NCBI GenBank assembly: GCA_038232275.1
Contig: JBBSIC010000006.1
Location: 22,788 to 86,787 of the forward strand
DNA from: DATLGB01 sp038232275
GTDB lineage: Bacteria; Actinomycetota; Thermoleophilia; Solirubrobacterales; Solirubrobacteraceae
Length of the DNA stretch: 64,000 nucleotides
Reading direction: 5' to 3'
The translations under genes and the position numbers were made by a program. The first letter of the stretch is position 1, and the number at the start of each line of letters is the position of its first letter. The notes below the pieces were generated by a model. That model searched no databases and was not told the DNA's origin. It saw only the letters and a program-made list of their open reading frames with translations. Shown here in pieces: positions 57,063 through 64,000 of this stretch.

Positions 57063-57875
57063 CTACAGATACCAGCCGCTCGGGATGTAGGGGCCCAGCG
57101 GACCGACCTCGCCGCGCACTGCGACGGCCCCGGCCGGGCGCACGCTGAGCCCGGCGCCCAGCACCTCGTCGAAGGCCCACTCCTGGCCTCCGTCGATGAA
57201 GCCCACGCGCGCGGACTCGCCCTCCGGAACGGCGTGCAGCGCCGCGCGCAGCAGCTCGCGGGCCACCCGCTCGTCGCTGGCGGCCACGCACCTGACCGTC
57301 CCCTCGTGGCGGATCACGAAGCCCCCGCCGTCGTGGACGAGCAGCTCCTGCCCGGAGGCGAGCCAGGCGTCGACGTCGAGCTCGCGGTCCGCGGGCCAGC
57401 GGCCGGGGCGGACGCCTGCGGGCGCCTGCGGGCGCATTTTGACCGGCCCGACCGCGTCCATCGCCGGGCGCAGCGCGCAGCCGGCGCGCCAGTAGGCGCG
57501 CAGGGCGCGCGCGTCCTGGGAGGCCAGGATGAGCCCTCCGTGCGAGCCGGCCCCGTAGCCGGCGGCCGCCCCCAGCAGGGCCGAACCGCGACCGCCCGAC
57601 TGCCGGCCGGGCCGCACGACCAGCAGCGAGAGGCCCCACAGGCCCTCGCGCAGGATGGCCAGTGCGGCGCCGTCGAGGACCCCGTCGTCGCCCACCGTCA
57701 CCCAGGCGCCGCCCGGATCGGACCCGATGAGGTGGCGGATGCGGACGAGGCCGGGCGCGCGGTCGGTCATCGGCGGCTGCGGCGGCAGCCCGAGCGACTG
57801 CTCGAGGTCGGCGAACGCGCCGCGCATGACGTCGAGAACCGCGTCGGCGTCTTGCAGGAGCATCGGCCGGAGCAT
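57063..57875 (-). CDS. Two-domain GNAT N-acetyltransferase
   Basis: 270 residues with two GNAT-type halves. The first has MLLQDADAVLDVMRGAFADL and LSLLVVRPGRQSGGRGSALL, the acetyl-CoA-binding Q/RxxGxG/A motif (RQSGGRGSALL). The second (residues about 150-265) is degenerate and probably structural. The acceptor is unknown. ATG 57875 chosen; the gene is divergent from an alpha/beta hydrolase with only about 25 bases between. Confidence 0.75.
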   Translation of the reverse strand: MLRPMLLQDADAVLDVMRGAFADLEQSLGLPPQPPMTDRAPGLVRIRHLIGSDPGGAWVTVGDDGVLDGAALAILREGLWGLSLLVVRPGRQSGGRGSALLGAAAGYGAGSHGGLILASQDARALRAYWRAGCALRPAMDAVGPVKMRPQAPAGVRPGRWPADRELDVDAWLASGQELLVHDGGGFVIRHEGTVRCVAASDERVARELLRAALHAVPEGESARVGFIDGGQEWAFDEVLGAGLSVRPAGAVAVRGEVGPLGPYIPSGWYL

Positions 57876-57899
57876 GCGGCGCAAGATACGATCCCGGCC

Positions 57900-58742
57900 A
57901 TCCCGGAGACCTTCACCCACGTCGGGGACCGGCTCGCCTACGAGGTGTTCGGCGCGGGCCCGCGCACGACCGTCCTGGTGCACGGGCTGCTCTTCAGCCG
58001 GCGCATGCACACGGCGCTTGCCGAGGCGCTGGCGGCGCGCGGCAGCCGCGTCGTCACCCTCGACCTGCTCGGGCACGGGGCCTCCGACCAGCCCGTGGAC
58101 ATGTGGCGCTACTCGATCCCGCACTTCGGCGAGCAGATCGTGGCGCTCCTGGACCACCTAGAGGTCGACGAGGCCGTCGTCGGCGGCACCTCGCTGGGCG
58201 CCAACGTGACGCTCGAGGTCGCCTCGCAGGCCCCGGAGCGCCTCCGCGGCATGGTGCTCGAGATGCCGGTGCTCGACAACGCGCTGCTGGCGTGCGCGGT
58301 CGGCTTCACCCCGCTGCTGGTCGCGCAGACCTTCGGCGCGCCGGTGACGCGGCGCCTCGCCGGGCTGTTCGGCCGCATCCCGCGCCGACGGCTGCCCCGC
58401 CTCGCCGAGGTCCTCGTGGAGGTCGCCGCCCGCGACCCCGCGCCGGGCGCGGCGATCCTCCAGGGCCTGTTCTTCGGCCGGGTGGCGCCGCATCGCTCCG
58501 AGCGCCGCACGTTCACCGCGCCCAGCCTCGTGATCGGCCACCGCCGGGATCCGATCCACCCGTTCTCCGACAGCGGCATGCTCGCCGAGGAGCTGCGCGA
58601 CAGCCGGCTGATCGAGGCGCGCTCGATCCTCGAGCTGCGCCTGGCGCCCGAGCGTCTCACGGAGGAGATCGCCGGGTTCGTCGACGACTGTTGGCGGCCG
58701 CGGCGTGCCGCGCGCACGACGAAGGCCCGGCGCGCGCGCTGA
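57900..58742 (+). CDS. Alpha/beta hydrolase (apparent ATC start)
   Basis: About 280 residues. TVLVHGLLFSRRMHTALAEA, LDLLGHGASDQP, the elbow VVGGTSLGANVTLEV (Ser) and VIGHRRDPIHPFSD (Asp) are the family landmarks. The N-terminus TFTHVGDRLAYEVFG of such proteins is encoded directly after ATC at 57900 (PETFTHV...); no ATG, GTG or TTG is available in frame until GTG 57945, which would remove the first strand. ATC initiation or a changed base is the likely explanation. Substrate unknown. Confidence 0.82.
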   Translation: MPETFTHVGDRLAYEVFGAGPRTTVLVHGLLFSRRMHTALAEALAARGSRVVTLDLLGHGASDQPVDMWRYSIPHFGEQIVALLDHLEVDEAVVGGTSLGANVTLEVASQAPERLRGMVLEMPVLDNALLACAVGFTPLLVAQTFGAPVTRRLAGLFGRIPRRRLPRLAEVLVEVAARDPAPGAAILQGLFFGRVAPHRSERRTFTAPSLVIGHRRDPIHPFSDSGMLAEELRDSRLIEARSILELRLAPERLTEEIAGFVDDCWRPRRAARTTKARRAR

Positions 58743-58766
58743 GCGTCCTCTACCCTCAGGGCCGTC

Positions 58767-59468
58767 ATGGCCAGCCGACAGGAAGAGAAGGAGGCGCGCC
58801 GCAAGGCGCGCATCGAGCAGGAGGAGGCGGAGCGCAAGAGCGCGGCCCGCAGGACGCGCCTGCAGCTGGTGGTCGGCGGCGTGCTCGCCGCCGGGATCGC
58901 GGTGGCCGTGGTGCTCGGCATCTCCGCGGCCGGCGGCAAGGACGAGCCCCCGTCCGCCAAGACCACGCCCGCCGGCGGGTCGGTCAAGCTGCCCGCCCAG
59001 CAGACCGCCGACCTCGCCGTCGCCGCCAAGGACGCCGGCTGCAGGCTCGAGAACCCGCCCGACGAGGGCCGGGGACACGAGAGCAAGAACTTCACCGCCG
59101 CCGACTACAAGCAGAACCCGCCCACCAGCGGCACCCACGACCCCGCCGTGGCGCAGGACGGCATCTACGCGCCGAAGAGCACCCCAGGCCTCGGCCACCT
59201 CGTGCACACCCTCGAGCACGGGCGCATCGACGTCCAGTACCAGCCGGGGACCGATCCCAAGCTCGTCAAGCAGCTCGAGGCCTTCGTCGTCGAGAACGGC
59301 CCGTACCACATGGTCATGTACCAGAACCAGACCGGCATGAAGGACGCCGTCGTCGCCACGGCCTGGGACCACGCGCTGAAGTGCCCGACCCCCGGCCCGA
59401 AGCTCTGGGACGCGCTGCGGACCTTCCGCGACACGTACCTCGACAAGGGCCCGGAGAAGATCCCCTAG
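58767..59468 (+). CDS. DUF3105 membrane-anchored protein
   Basis: 233 residues. A charged coiled-coil-like N-terminus (REEK-rich, residues 1-32), a single membrane helix (LQLVVGGVLAAGIAVAVVLG), then an external DUF3105 domain with YKQNPPTSGTHDPAVAQDGIY, LGHLVHTLEHGRIDVQY and a Cys pair (about residues 92 and 211). The family is of unknown function, common in actinobacteria; the conserved HxxEH-type pattern HTLEHG suggests metal binding. Confidence 0.88.
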   Translation: MASRQEEKEARRKARIEQEEAERKSAARRTRLQLVVGGVLAAGIAVAVVLGISAAGGKDEPPSAKTTPAGGSVKLPAQQTADLAVAAKDAGCRLENPPDEGRGHESKNFTAADYKQNPPTSGTHDPAVAQDGIYAPKSTPGLGHLVHTLEHGRIDVQYQPGTDPKLVKQLEAFVVENGPYHMVMYQNQTGMKDAVVATAWDHALKCPTPGPKLWDALRTFRDTYLDKGPEKIP

Positions 59469-59471
59469 CGC

Positions 59472-60089
59472 TCATCGCGGCGGTTCGCGCCAGCCGCCGG
59501 TCTCCCCGCGGTACAGGCCGTACCCCGTCAGCGCCATGCGCACGGAGGCGAGCAGGATCCTGAGGTCCAGCGCGGCGGTCGCATGCTCGATGTACCACAG
59601 GTCGAGGTCGATCCGCTCGGCCCACGGCAGCGACGCGCGGCCGTTGACCTGCGCCCAGCCGGTGATCCCCGGCCGCGCGCCGAGGCGCAGTCGCTGGCGC
59701 TCGGTGTAGCGGTCCACCTGCACCTGCACGGTCGGGCGCGGGCCGATCAGCGACATCTCGCCGCGCAGCACGTTGACCAGGTTCGGCAGCTCGTCGATCG
59801 AGGTCCGGCGCAGCACGCCACCGACCCTGGTGATGCGCGCGTCGCCGACGTCGACCGCCAGGCCGCTGCCCATGCCCTCGGCACCCGTCACCATCGAGCG
59901 CAGCTTGTAGAGGTCGAACGCGACGCCCCCGCGCCCCACGCGGCGCTGGCGAAAGACGGCGTGGCCGTGCGTCTCCAGGCGGATGGCGACGGCGGCGGCG
60001 AGCAGGACCGGCCCGGCGAGGACCAGCGCCAGGCCGGCCAGGGCGAGGTCGAGCGCCCTGCGGACGGGGGAGCGCAGCCAGGGGCTCAT
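59472..60089 (-). CDS. Undecaprenyl-phosphate sugar phosphotransferase (initiating, short form)
   Basis: 205 residues of the bacterial sugar transferase (WcaJ/WbaP C-terminal) family. A membrane helix (ALAGLALVLAGPVLLAAAVA) precedes KLRSMV, RRTSIDELPNLVNVLRGEMS then LIGPRP, and RPGITGWAQVNGRASLPW, all conserved. It links a sugar-1-phosphate to undecaprenyl phosphate to start a cell-surface glycan. No other glycan genes are adjacent. Convergent with the DUF3105 gene, 3 bases apart. Confidence 0.93.
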   Translation of the reverse strand: MSPWLRSPVRRALDLALAGLALVLAGPVLLAAAVAIRLETHGHAVFRQRRVGRGGVAFDLYKLRSMVTGAEGMGSGLAVDVGDARITRVGGVLRRTSIDELPNLVNVLRGEMSLIGPRPTVQVQVDRYTERQRLRLGARPGITGWAQVNGRASLPWAERIDLDLWYIEHATAALDLRILLASVRMALTGYGLYRGETGGWREPPR

Positions 60090-60237
60090 CGCGCGCCCTC
60101 GGCCGGATCGCATCCACGCTGGGGGCCGTGGCGCAGGTGGTGGTGCAGGCCGGCCCCCGGCGACGCGGTGGAGAAGAGCGCACGCATCGCGGCGGCATAC
60201 TGACCGACGTGCCCGCGCTGCTGCCGCCCGATCGATG

Positions 60238-60335
60238 TCCAAGCACTGAGCCGACTACTTGGATCTGTCCGGCGCAGTCCAACTCCACTTGCGTTCAATC
60301 CAAGGCATCCAAGTCAAGCGCTATTACACTTGGAT
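60238..60335. promoter_or_regulatory. Repeated operator-like sites upstream of the Fic gene
   Basis: The hexamer TCCAAG/CTTGGA occurs five times within about 100 bases: TCCAAG 60238-60243, ACTTGGAT 60257-60264, ATCCAAG 60298-60304, ATCCAAGT 60307-60314 and ACTTGGAT 60328-60335. The last two form a perfect 8-base inverted repeat with a 13-base spacer that ends 1 base before the ATG. This is an operator cluster; the Fic protein's C-terminal winged helix is a candidate to bind it. Confidence 0.65.
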
Positions 60336-60336
60336 C

Positions 60337-61509
60337 ATGGACCTGGATGCTCTGAGCGCTTCGCCGATAGGCCAGCTCGTGCCGATCTCGGGTACCGATG
60401 GCCGTTCCGGCGAGCACTATGACTACTACGCCTACCTCGCCGGGCCGCTGCCGACCGCCATAGAGCTGAGCGCTGCCACCTGGACGGCGGTCGTGCAAGC
60501 CGAGGCCGGGCTCGCGCGACTCGACCAAGCTGCCCGCCAGATACCCGAGCCGGCTCTCCTGCGCCGGCCGGCTCTCCGCCGCGAGGCACAGAGCACGAGC
60601 GCCCTCGAGGGCACCTTCGCACCGTTCGAAGACGTGCTCGAGTCGGACCTCGAGGATCGCGCACAGCTCTCACTGGAGATGCGTGAGATCCTCAACTACG
60701 TCGTCGCCGCAGAGGAGGCTTTCACGTGGATCGACGAGCGGCCCTTGACCACGGGCTTGATCGAGAGCCTCCAGCGCACGCTGGTGCAGGGAACACCGGG
60801 CGAGTACAGCGACGCAGGCCGCGTGCGCGACCGGCAGGTGTTCATCGGCCCGAGGGACGCGCCGATCGTCGAAGCGCGATTTGTGCCGGCGCCCTTTGGC
60901 GATCAGCTTCGGAGCGGATTCGATGACTGGATCCGGTGGGTGAATGGCCCTCCTGAGCACATGCCGCCCGTCGTGCAAGCGGCGCTCGCGCATTATCAGT
61001 TCGAAACCCTGCACCCCTTCTCTGACGGCAATGGGCGCATCGGTCGGCTGTTCATCGTGCTTCAGCTCATGCAACGGGAGGTGCTTCGCCATCCGATCCT
61101 CGTCGTCTCGCCGTGGTTCGAGGCACGACGAAGCGCCTATCAGGACGGGCTGCTCCGCCTGAGCCAGACCGGTCAGTGGGATGGCTGGGTGAGCTTCTTC
61201 GCCGCCGGCGTCGCCGCCGGCGCGTCGACAACCCACCAACGCGTCGACGCCCTTCTCTCATGGCAGGACGGGGCCCTGCAGGCGGTGCGCGCAGCAGGTA
61301 TTTCTGGCGTGGCAGAACGGGTCGCCGGAGAGTTGATCGGTACGCCAATCCTGCGCGCCCGCCACGTCAGCCAGCAGCACGGCGTGAGCCACCAGGGCTC
61401 CATGAACGCCTTGCGCAGGCTCGCCGACCTCGGCATCGTCGAGGAGCGGATGCGAAACGGGCGGATCTCGTTCACCGCCACCCCCGTCGTCGAGTTGCTC
61501 AGTCGATGA
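60337..61509 (+). CDS. Fic family AMP-transferase with C-terminal DNA-binding domain
   Basis: 390 residues. The Fic motif HPFSDGNGRIGR is at 226-237 (catalytic His226). The inhibitory helix motif TSALEG (residues 87-92) lies N-terminal, the class II arrangement in which the Glu blocks ATP binding. Residues about 320-390 are a winged helix-like DNA-binding domain (ARHVSQQHGVSHQGSMNALR, RLADLGIVEERMRNGRISF). It likely AMPylates or de-AMPylates a target and regulates its own gene; repeated ACTTGGAT sites abut the start. GC is lower than in the neighbours, consistent with acquisition. No separate antitoxin gene is visible. Confidence 0.9.
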   Translation: MDLDALSASPIGQLVPISGTDGRSGEHYDYYAYLAGPLPTAIELSAATWTAVVQAEAGLARLDQAARQIPEPALLRRPALRREAQSTSALEGTFAPFEDVLESDLEDRAQLSLEMREILNYVVAAEEAFTWIDERPLTTGLIESLQRTLVQGTPGEYSDAGRVRDRQVFIGPRDAPIVEARFVPAPFGDQLRSGFDDWIRWVNGPPEHMPPVVQAALAHYQFETLHPFSDGNGRIGRLFIVLQLMQREVLRHPILVVSPWFEARRSAYQDGLLRLSQTGQWDGWVSFFAAGVAAGASTTHQRVDALLSWQDGALQAVRAAGISGVAERVAGELIGTPILRARHVSQQHGVSHQGSMNALRRLADLGIVEERMRNGRISFTATPVVELLSR

Positions 61510-61550
61510 GCGAACGACTAGCGGATTGTCGACTCGGCGTGACTCTGCGC

Positions 61551-63398
61551 TCAGCTCGCGGCCCGGGCCCGTGGCTTCACCCCACGGAGCAGGTCGATGA
61601 CGTTGCGCGTGATCTGCGTGACCGACGCGTCGCCGGCCTGCAGGCGCCGGACCCACTCGGGGAGCCCGACCCGGATGACCAGGCCCTTGTCCATGGTGAC
61701 CGCGCTCAGCGCCGGCCGCAGCTTCGCGGTCTCCTCACCCACGCTCGTGACGACCTTGCCGCGACCGGGCGACACGAGCTCCTCGACCTCGGAGAAGCCG
61801 CCGAGCTCCCCCGGGAACCCCTCCAGCAGGCCGAGGGCGGCGTCGTCCCGGAGCACCGTCAGCGCCGGGAGCGCTCCGCCCGGCGCCGGCGCCAGGCGCC
61901 GCACGGCGGCGAGGCGCGCGCCGAGGGCGTCGGTGTCGGTGACCGGGGTGGGCCGGCTGAGGAGCGCGTCGCCGACGGTCACCGAGGCGCGCAGCGCGCG
62001 CGGGCCGAACAGCGCCAGCCGCCCGCCGTCGGACACGAAGCGCCGCAGCCGGCGCGCCACCGGCCGGCTGACCCACTCCGGCGCGCCCGCGAGCAGCACG
62101 CCCTTGCGGCCGGCCGGCTCGTCGTCGAAGCTGAGCGCAAGGTCCGTCGTCAGGTCGTAGCGCAGGCCCTGGCGATCCATCCAGACGAGCAGCGGCGCGA
62201 CGTCGGAGGCCAGGCCGGCGGGCAGCCCGCCGCGGTAGTCGAAGGCGCGCGGGAAGCGCACGGGCGAGCCGCTGCCGAAGACGTCCGGGACGCCGTCGCC
62301 CGTGCTGTCGACGGGGTCGCGGCCGAGCCAGGTGATCATCGGCAGGACGACGAGCGGGCCGACGTGCGTCCGCGCCTGGACGGCGAGCGGCACGGCCGTG
62401 TTCGACCCGTGCGACTGCACCTCCAGCAGGTAGATCCCGGAGGGGCCGCGCGGCGCGCGCACGACCAGCGTCGTGCGGCGCGCGGACTTGCGCCCGAAGG
62501 ACGCCGGGCGAGAGGTTCCGAGGCGCCGCAGCCGCCAGCTGTAGGCGCGCCCGCGGGCGTCCACGCGGAAGGAGACGGGGTCGCCCGCGCGCACGGCGCG
62601 GACCGGCGGCTGGACGGCGAGCGAGCGGATCGTGACGCCGGGCCGGCCCTCGACCGCGCGCGGCTGCAGCGGCAGGCGCGGGCTGGTGGCCGGGTTGCGC
62701 GCCTTGTCGCTCGCGGTGATGGCGATCAGGTAGGTCCCGGGCGGGGCGGCGGCCCCGGCGGCGGTCCGCCCGTCCCACGTGTAGGTCCGGCGGCCGCGCT
62801 CGCCGGCGAAGCGGCGGACCGTCTGCGGCGGGCTCACGTCGGTGCGCAGCACGCGGAAGCGCGGCCGAGTGTCGCTGCCGGCGCCGCGCGTGCGGAAGCC
62901 GACCGGGGTGCCGGGCGCGACGATCGTCGGTCCGGGGCGGTCGCCCACGATCACCGCCGGGTTCGGCGGCCGGGTGTCGAGGTTGAAGGGCTTGGGCGCG
63001 AGCACCGAGCGCCCCTCCCGCCGCAGGATCACCCGCACGCGGTAGACGCCGTCGGGCGCCCGCGTGCCGTCGTCCTCGCGGCCGTTCCAGCGGACCTTGA
63101 CGACGCGCCGGGGGCGCACGAGCACATCGCCGGCGACGCGCTTGACCTGCGCGCCGTCCGCGTCGACGATGTCGACCGCCGCCCGGTCGGTGGCGTCGAT
63201 CGTGAACGCGATCGGCTCGCTGTCGCGGCGGCCGTCCCCGTTGGGCGAGAAGTACTTGACCCGCTGCAGGTCGTCCAGCACCGCCGGCTCGTTCTTCAGC
63301 CGCGAGGCGAGGAAGAACGCGCCGAACGTCGCCACGAGCAGCGCGGCGAAGGCGAGCGCCGCGAGCCGCGTCGCGCGGCCCGGAGCCGGGTCGGCCAT
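61551..63398 (-). CDS. Secreted protein with FlgD-like Ig domains and dimethylformamidase-like C-terminus
   Basis: 615 residues. One N-terminal membrane helix (LAALAFAALLVATFGAFFLA). YFSPNGDGRRDSEPIAFTI and TYLIAITASDKARN are typical of FlgD-type Ig (CHU_C-like) repeats, at about 45-140 and 190-235. Residues about 250-600 resemble the N,N-dimethylformamidase beta-subunit-like C-terminal domain (LVVLPMITWLG, FDYRGGLPAGLASDVAPLL, GRLALFG). No catalytic residue pattern is certain. Start ATG 63398 is directly adjacent to the stop of the LytR_C gene. Confidence 0.7.
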   Translation of the reverse strand: MADPAPGRATRLAALAFAALLVATFGAFFLASRLKNEPAVLDDLQRVKYFSPNGDGRRDSEPIAFTIDATDRAAVDIVDADGAQVKRVAGDVLVRPRRVVKVRWNGREDDGTRAPDGVYRVRVILRREGRSVLAPKPFNLDTRPPNPAVIVGDRPGPTIVAPGTPVGFRTRGAGSDTRPRFRVLRTDVSPPQTVRRFAGERGRRTYTWDGRTAAGAAAPPGTYLIAITASDKARNPATSPRLPLQPRAVEGRPGVTIRSLAVQPPVRAVRAGDPVSFRVDARGRAYSWRLRRLGTSRPASFGRKSARRTTLVVRAPRGPSGIYLLEVQSHGSNTAVPLAVQARTHVGPLVVLPMITWLGRDPVDSTGDGVPDVFGSGSPVRFPRAFDYRGGLPAGLASDVAPLLVWMDRQGLRYDLTTDLALSFDDEPAGRKGVLLAGAPEWVSRPVARRLRRFVSDGGRLALFGPRALRASVTVGDALLSRPTPVTDTDALGARLAAVRRLAPAPGGALPALTVLRDDAALGLLEGFPGELGGFSEVEELVSPGRGKVVTSVGEETAKLRPALSAVTMDKGLVIRVGLPEWVRRLQAGDASVTQITRNVIDLLRGVKPRARAAS

Positions 63399-64000
63399 CT
63401 ACGGCGTCTGGTCCGCGCCCACGAGGACGACCACGTCGGCGCCGGGCGCCAGCCCCCGCGCCGAGTCCACGATCAACTGGACGTCGGAGACGCCCAGCAG
63501 CTTGGCGGCCGCCTTCGCCTGGGACTCGAAAGGCCGGCTCGCGTAGAACACGACCGAGGCCGACCGGGTCTGATCTGAGTAGGTCTTCGGGTCCGTGCCC
63601 TTGGCGAAGCCCGCCTGCTGGAGCTTGGTGTTCACGCCGGCCGCGAGCCCGGTGATGGTGGTGCCGTTGAGCACGCCGACGGTCGTCTCGGCCCGCGTCG
63701 GGGCGCTCGGCGCCTTCGGCGGCTTGGAGTCCGACGAGGCCGTGGCGACGGGCGACGGGCTGTGCGACGTGGTCGTCTTGCCGCCGTTGCCCGGGCTGGG
63801 GTTGTCGCTGCCGCCGAAGATCGCGGCGGCCGCCACGACGAGCAGGGCCACGCCCGCCAGGACGCCCCCGACGATCAGGCCGGTGCGGTGCTCTCTGGGC
63901 TCGGGCGCGACGGAGCGCGGCGGGGGCGGGCGGCGCGCCGGGGGCGTGTCCGAGCGCAGGGCGGCGGGCGCCGGTGCGGGCGCGGAGCGGTGCGGCGGCG
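63399..64000 (-). CDS. LytR C-terminal domain protein, 5' end outside the window
   Basis: The open frame extends to the right edge (about 200 residues seen). A Pro/Arg-rich cytoplasmic part (ARRPPPPRSVAPEPREHR) precedes a single membrane helix (LIVGGVLAGVALLVVAAAAI), then a Ser/Thr-rich linker and a LytR_C domain (TTVGVLNGTTITGLAAGVNT, ASVVFYAS). The N-terminus, and thus any LCP (LytR-CpsA-Psr) domain upstream, is not visible; in this layout the proline-rich region replaces it. It is probably anchored in the cell wall. Confidence 0.75.
   Translation of the reverse strand, partial: PPHRSAPAPAPAALRSDTPPARRPPPPRSVAPEPREHRTGLIVGGVLAGVALLVVAAAAIFGGSDNPSPGNGGKTTTSHSPSPVATASSDSKPPKAPSAPTRAETTVGVLNGTTITGLAAGVNTKLQQAGFAKGTDPKTYSDQTRSASVVFYASRPFESQAKAAAKLLGVSDVQLIVDSARGLAPGADVVVLVGADQTP

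Overview
The window is chromosomal DNA of a very GC-rich bacterium with tightly packed genes, many GTG starts, and frequent 4-base stop/start overlaps (GTGA, ATGA). Gene content (FNT channel, F420-type nitroreductase family, DUF3105, a sigma factor carrying its own zinc-finger and membrane segment, many secreted Ala/Pro-rich proteins, reverse transsulfuration) suggests an actinobacterium, most likely of the Thermoleophilia/Solirubrobacterales. That placement is inference from gene types, not from an rRNA gene. No rRNA, CRISPR array or insertion sequence was found. There are two alanine tRNA genes (UGC and CGC).

Layout. 0-6.6 kb: a lipoate neighbourhood (catalytically degenerate E2-like acyltransferase, lipB, lipA), then rhomboid protease, a small membrane protein, a D,D-carboxypeptidase and a lipoprotein. 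6.6-10 kb: a TetR regulator divergent from a haloalkane-dehalogenase-like hydrolase with a clear operator, tRNA-Ala(UGC), and two frameshifted genes (Mop/TOBE and SRPBCC). 10-15.2 kb: phosphodiesterase, PhzF-like isomerase, a membrane diguanylate cyclase. 15.2-18.3 kb: tRNA-Ala(CGC) followed by a two-gene ATPase + DUF4276 module of lower GC (candidate defence system) and a DJ-1 relic. 18.3-24.7 kb: LysE exporter, PNPOx protein, cupin, pyrD, FNT channel, and a cystathionine beta-synthase/gamma-lyase operon.

24.7-34.3 kb is the most unusual region: a nine-gene co-directional run on the minus strand encoding a complex-I/group-4-hydrogenase-like membrane complex (HyfC-HyfE fusion, HyfF, HyfG, ferredoxin-HyfI fusion, HyfB-like), followed by a universal stress protein, two CrcB fluoride channels and a triple DUF190 protein. 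The large subunit has lost the nickel-iron cysteines and the small subunit has lost all four ligands of the proximal iron-sulfur cluster, so it is neither a hydrogenase nor an ordinary complex I.

34.6-43.9 kb: a secreted phospholipase C/acid phosphatase family enzyme, an eroded stretch (HAD, MFS and nucleotidyltransferase relics) that carries a Phd/VapC toxin-antitoxin pair, then a BNR-repeat secreted protein, an extended SDR and a deazaflavin nitroreductase-family protein. 44-52.2 kb: a membrane-lipid modification locus (FAD oxidoreductase, DUF1365, CFA-type methyltransferase, alpha/beta hydrolase, sigma factor) divergent from a second CFA-type methyltransferase, with a 14-base palindrome between them, and DUF1295 next door. 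52.2-64 kb: J-domain protein, threonine dehydratase, lytic transglycosylase, second dehalogenase-like enzyme, SDR, GNAT, hydrolase, DUF3105, sugar transferase, an apparently autoregulated Fic protein, and two secreted cell-envelope proteins running off the right edge.

Frameshifts cluster in the accessory stretches (8.2-9.9, 18, 36.5-40.4, 45 kb); two are compensated +1/-1 pairs. Several genes also appear to begin at codons other than ATG/GTG/TTG (ATC, ATA, CTG).
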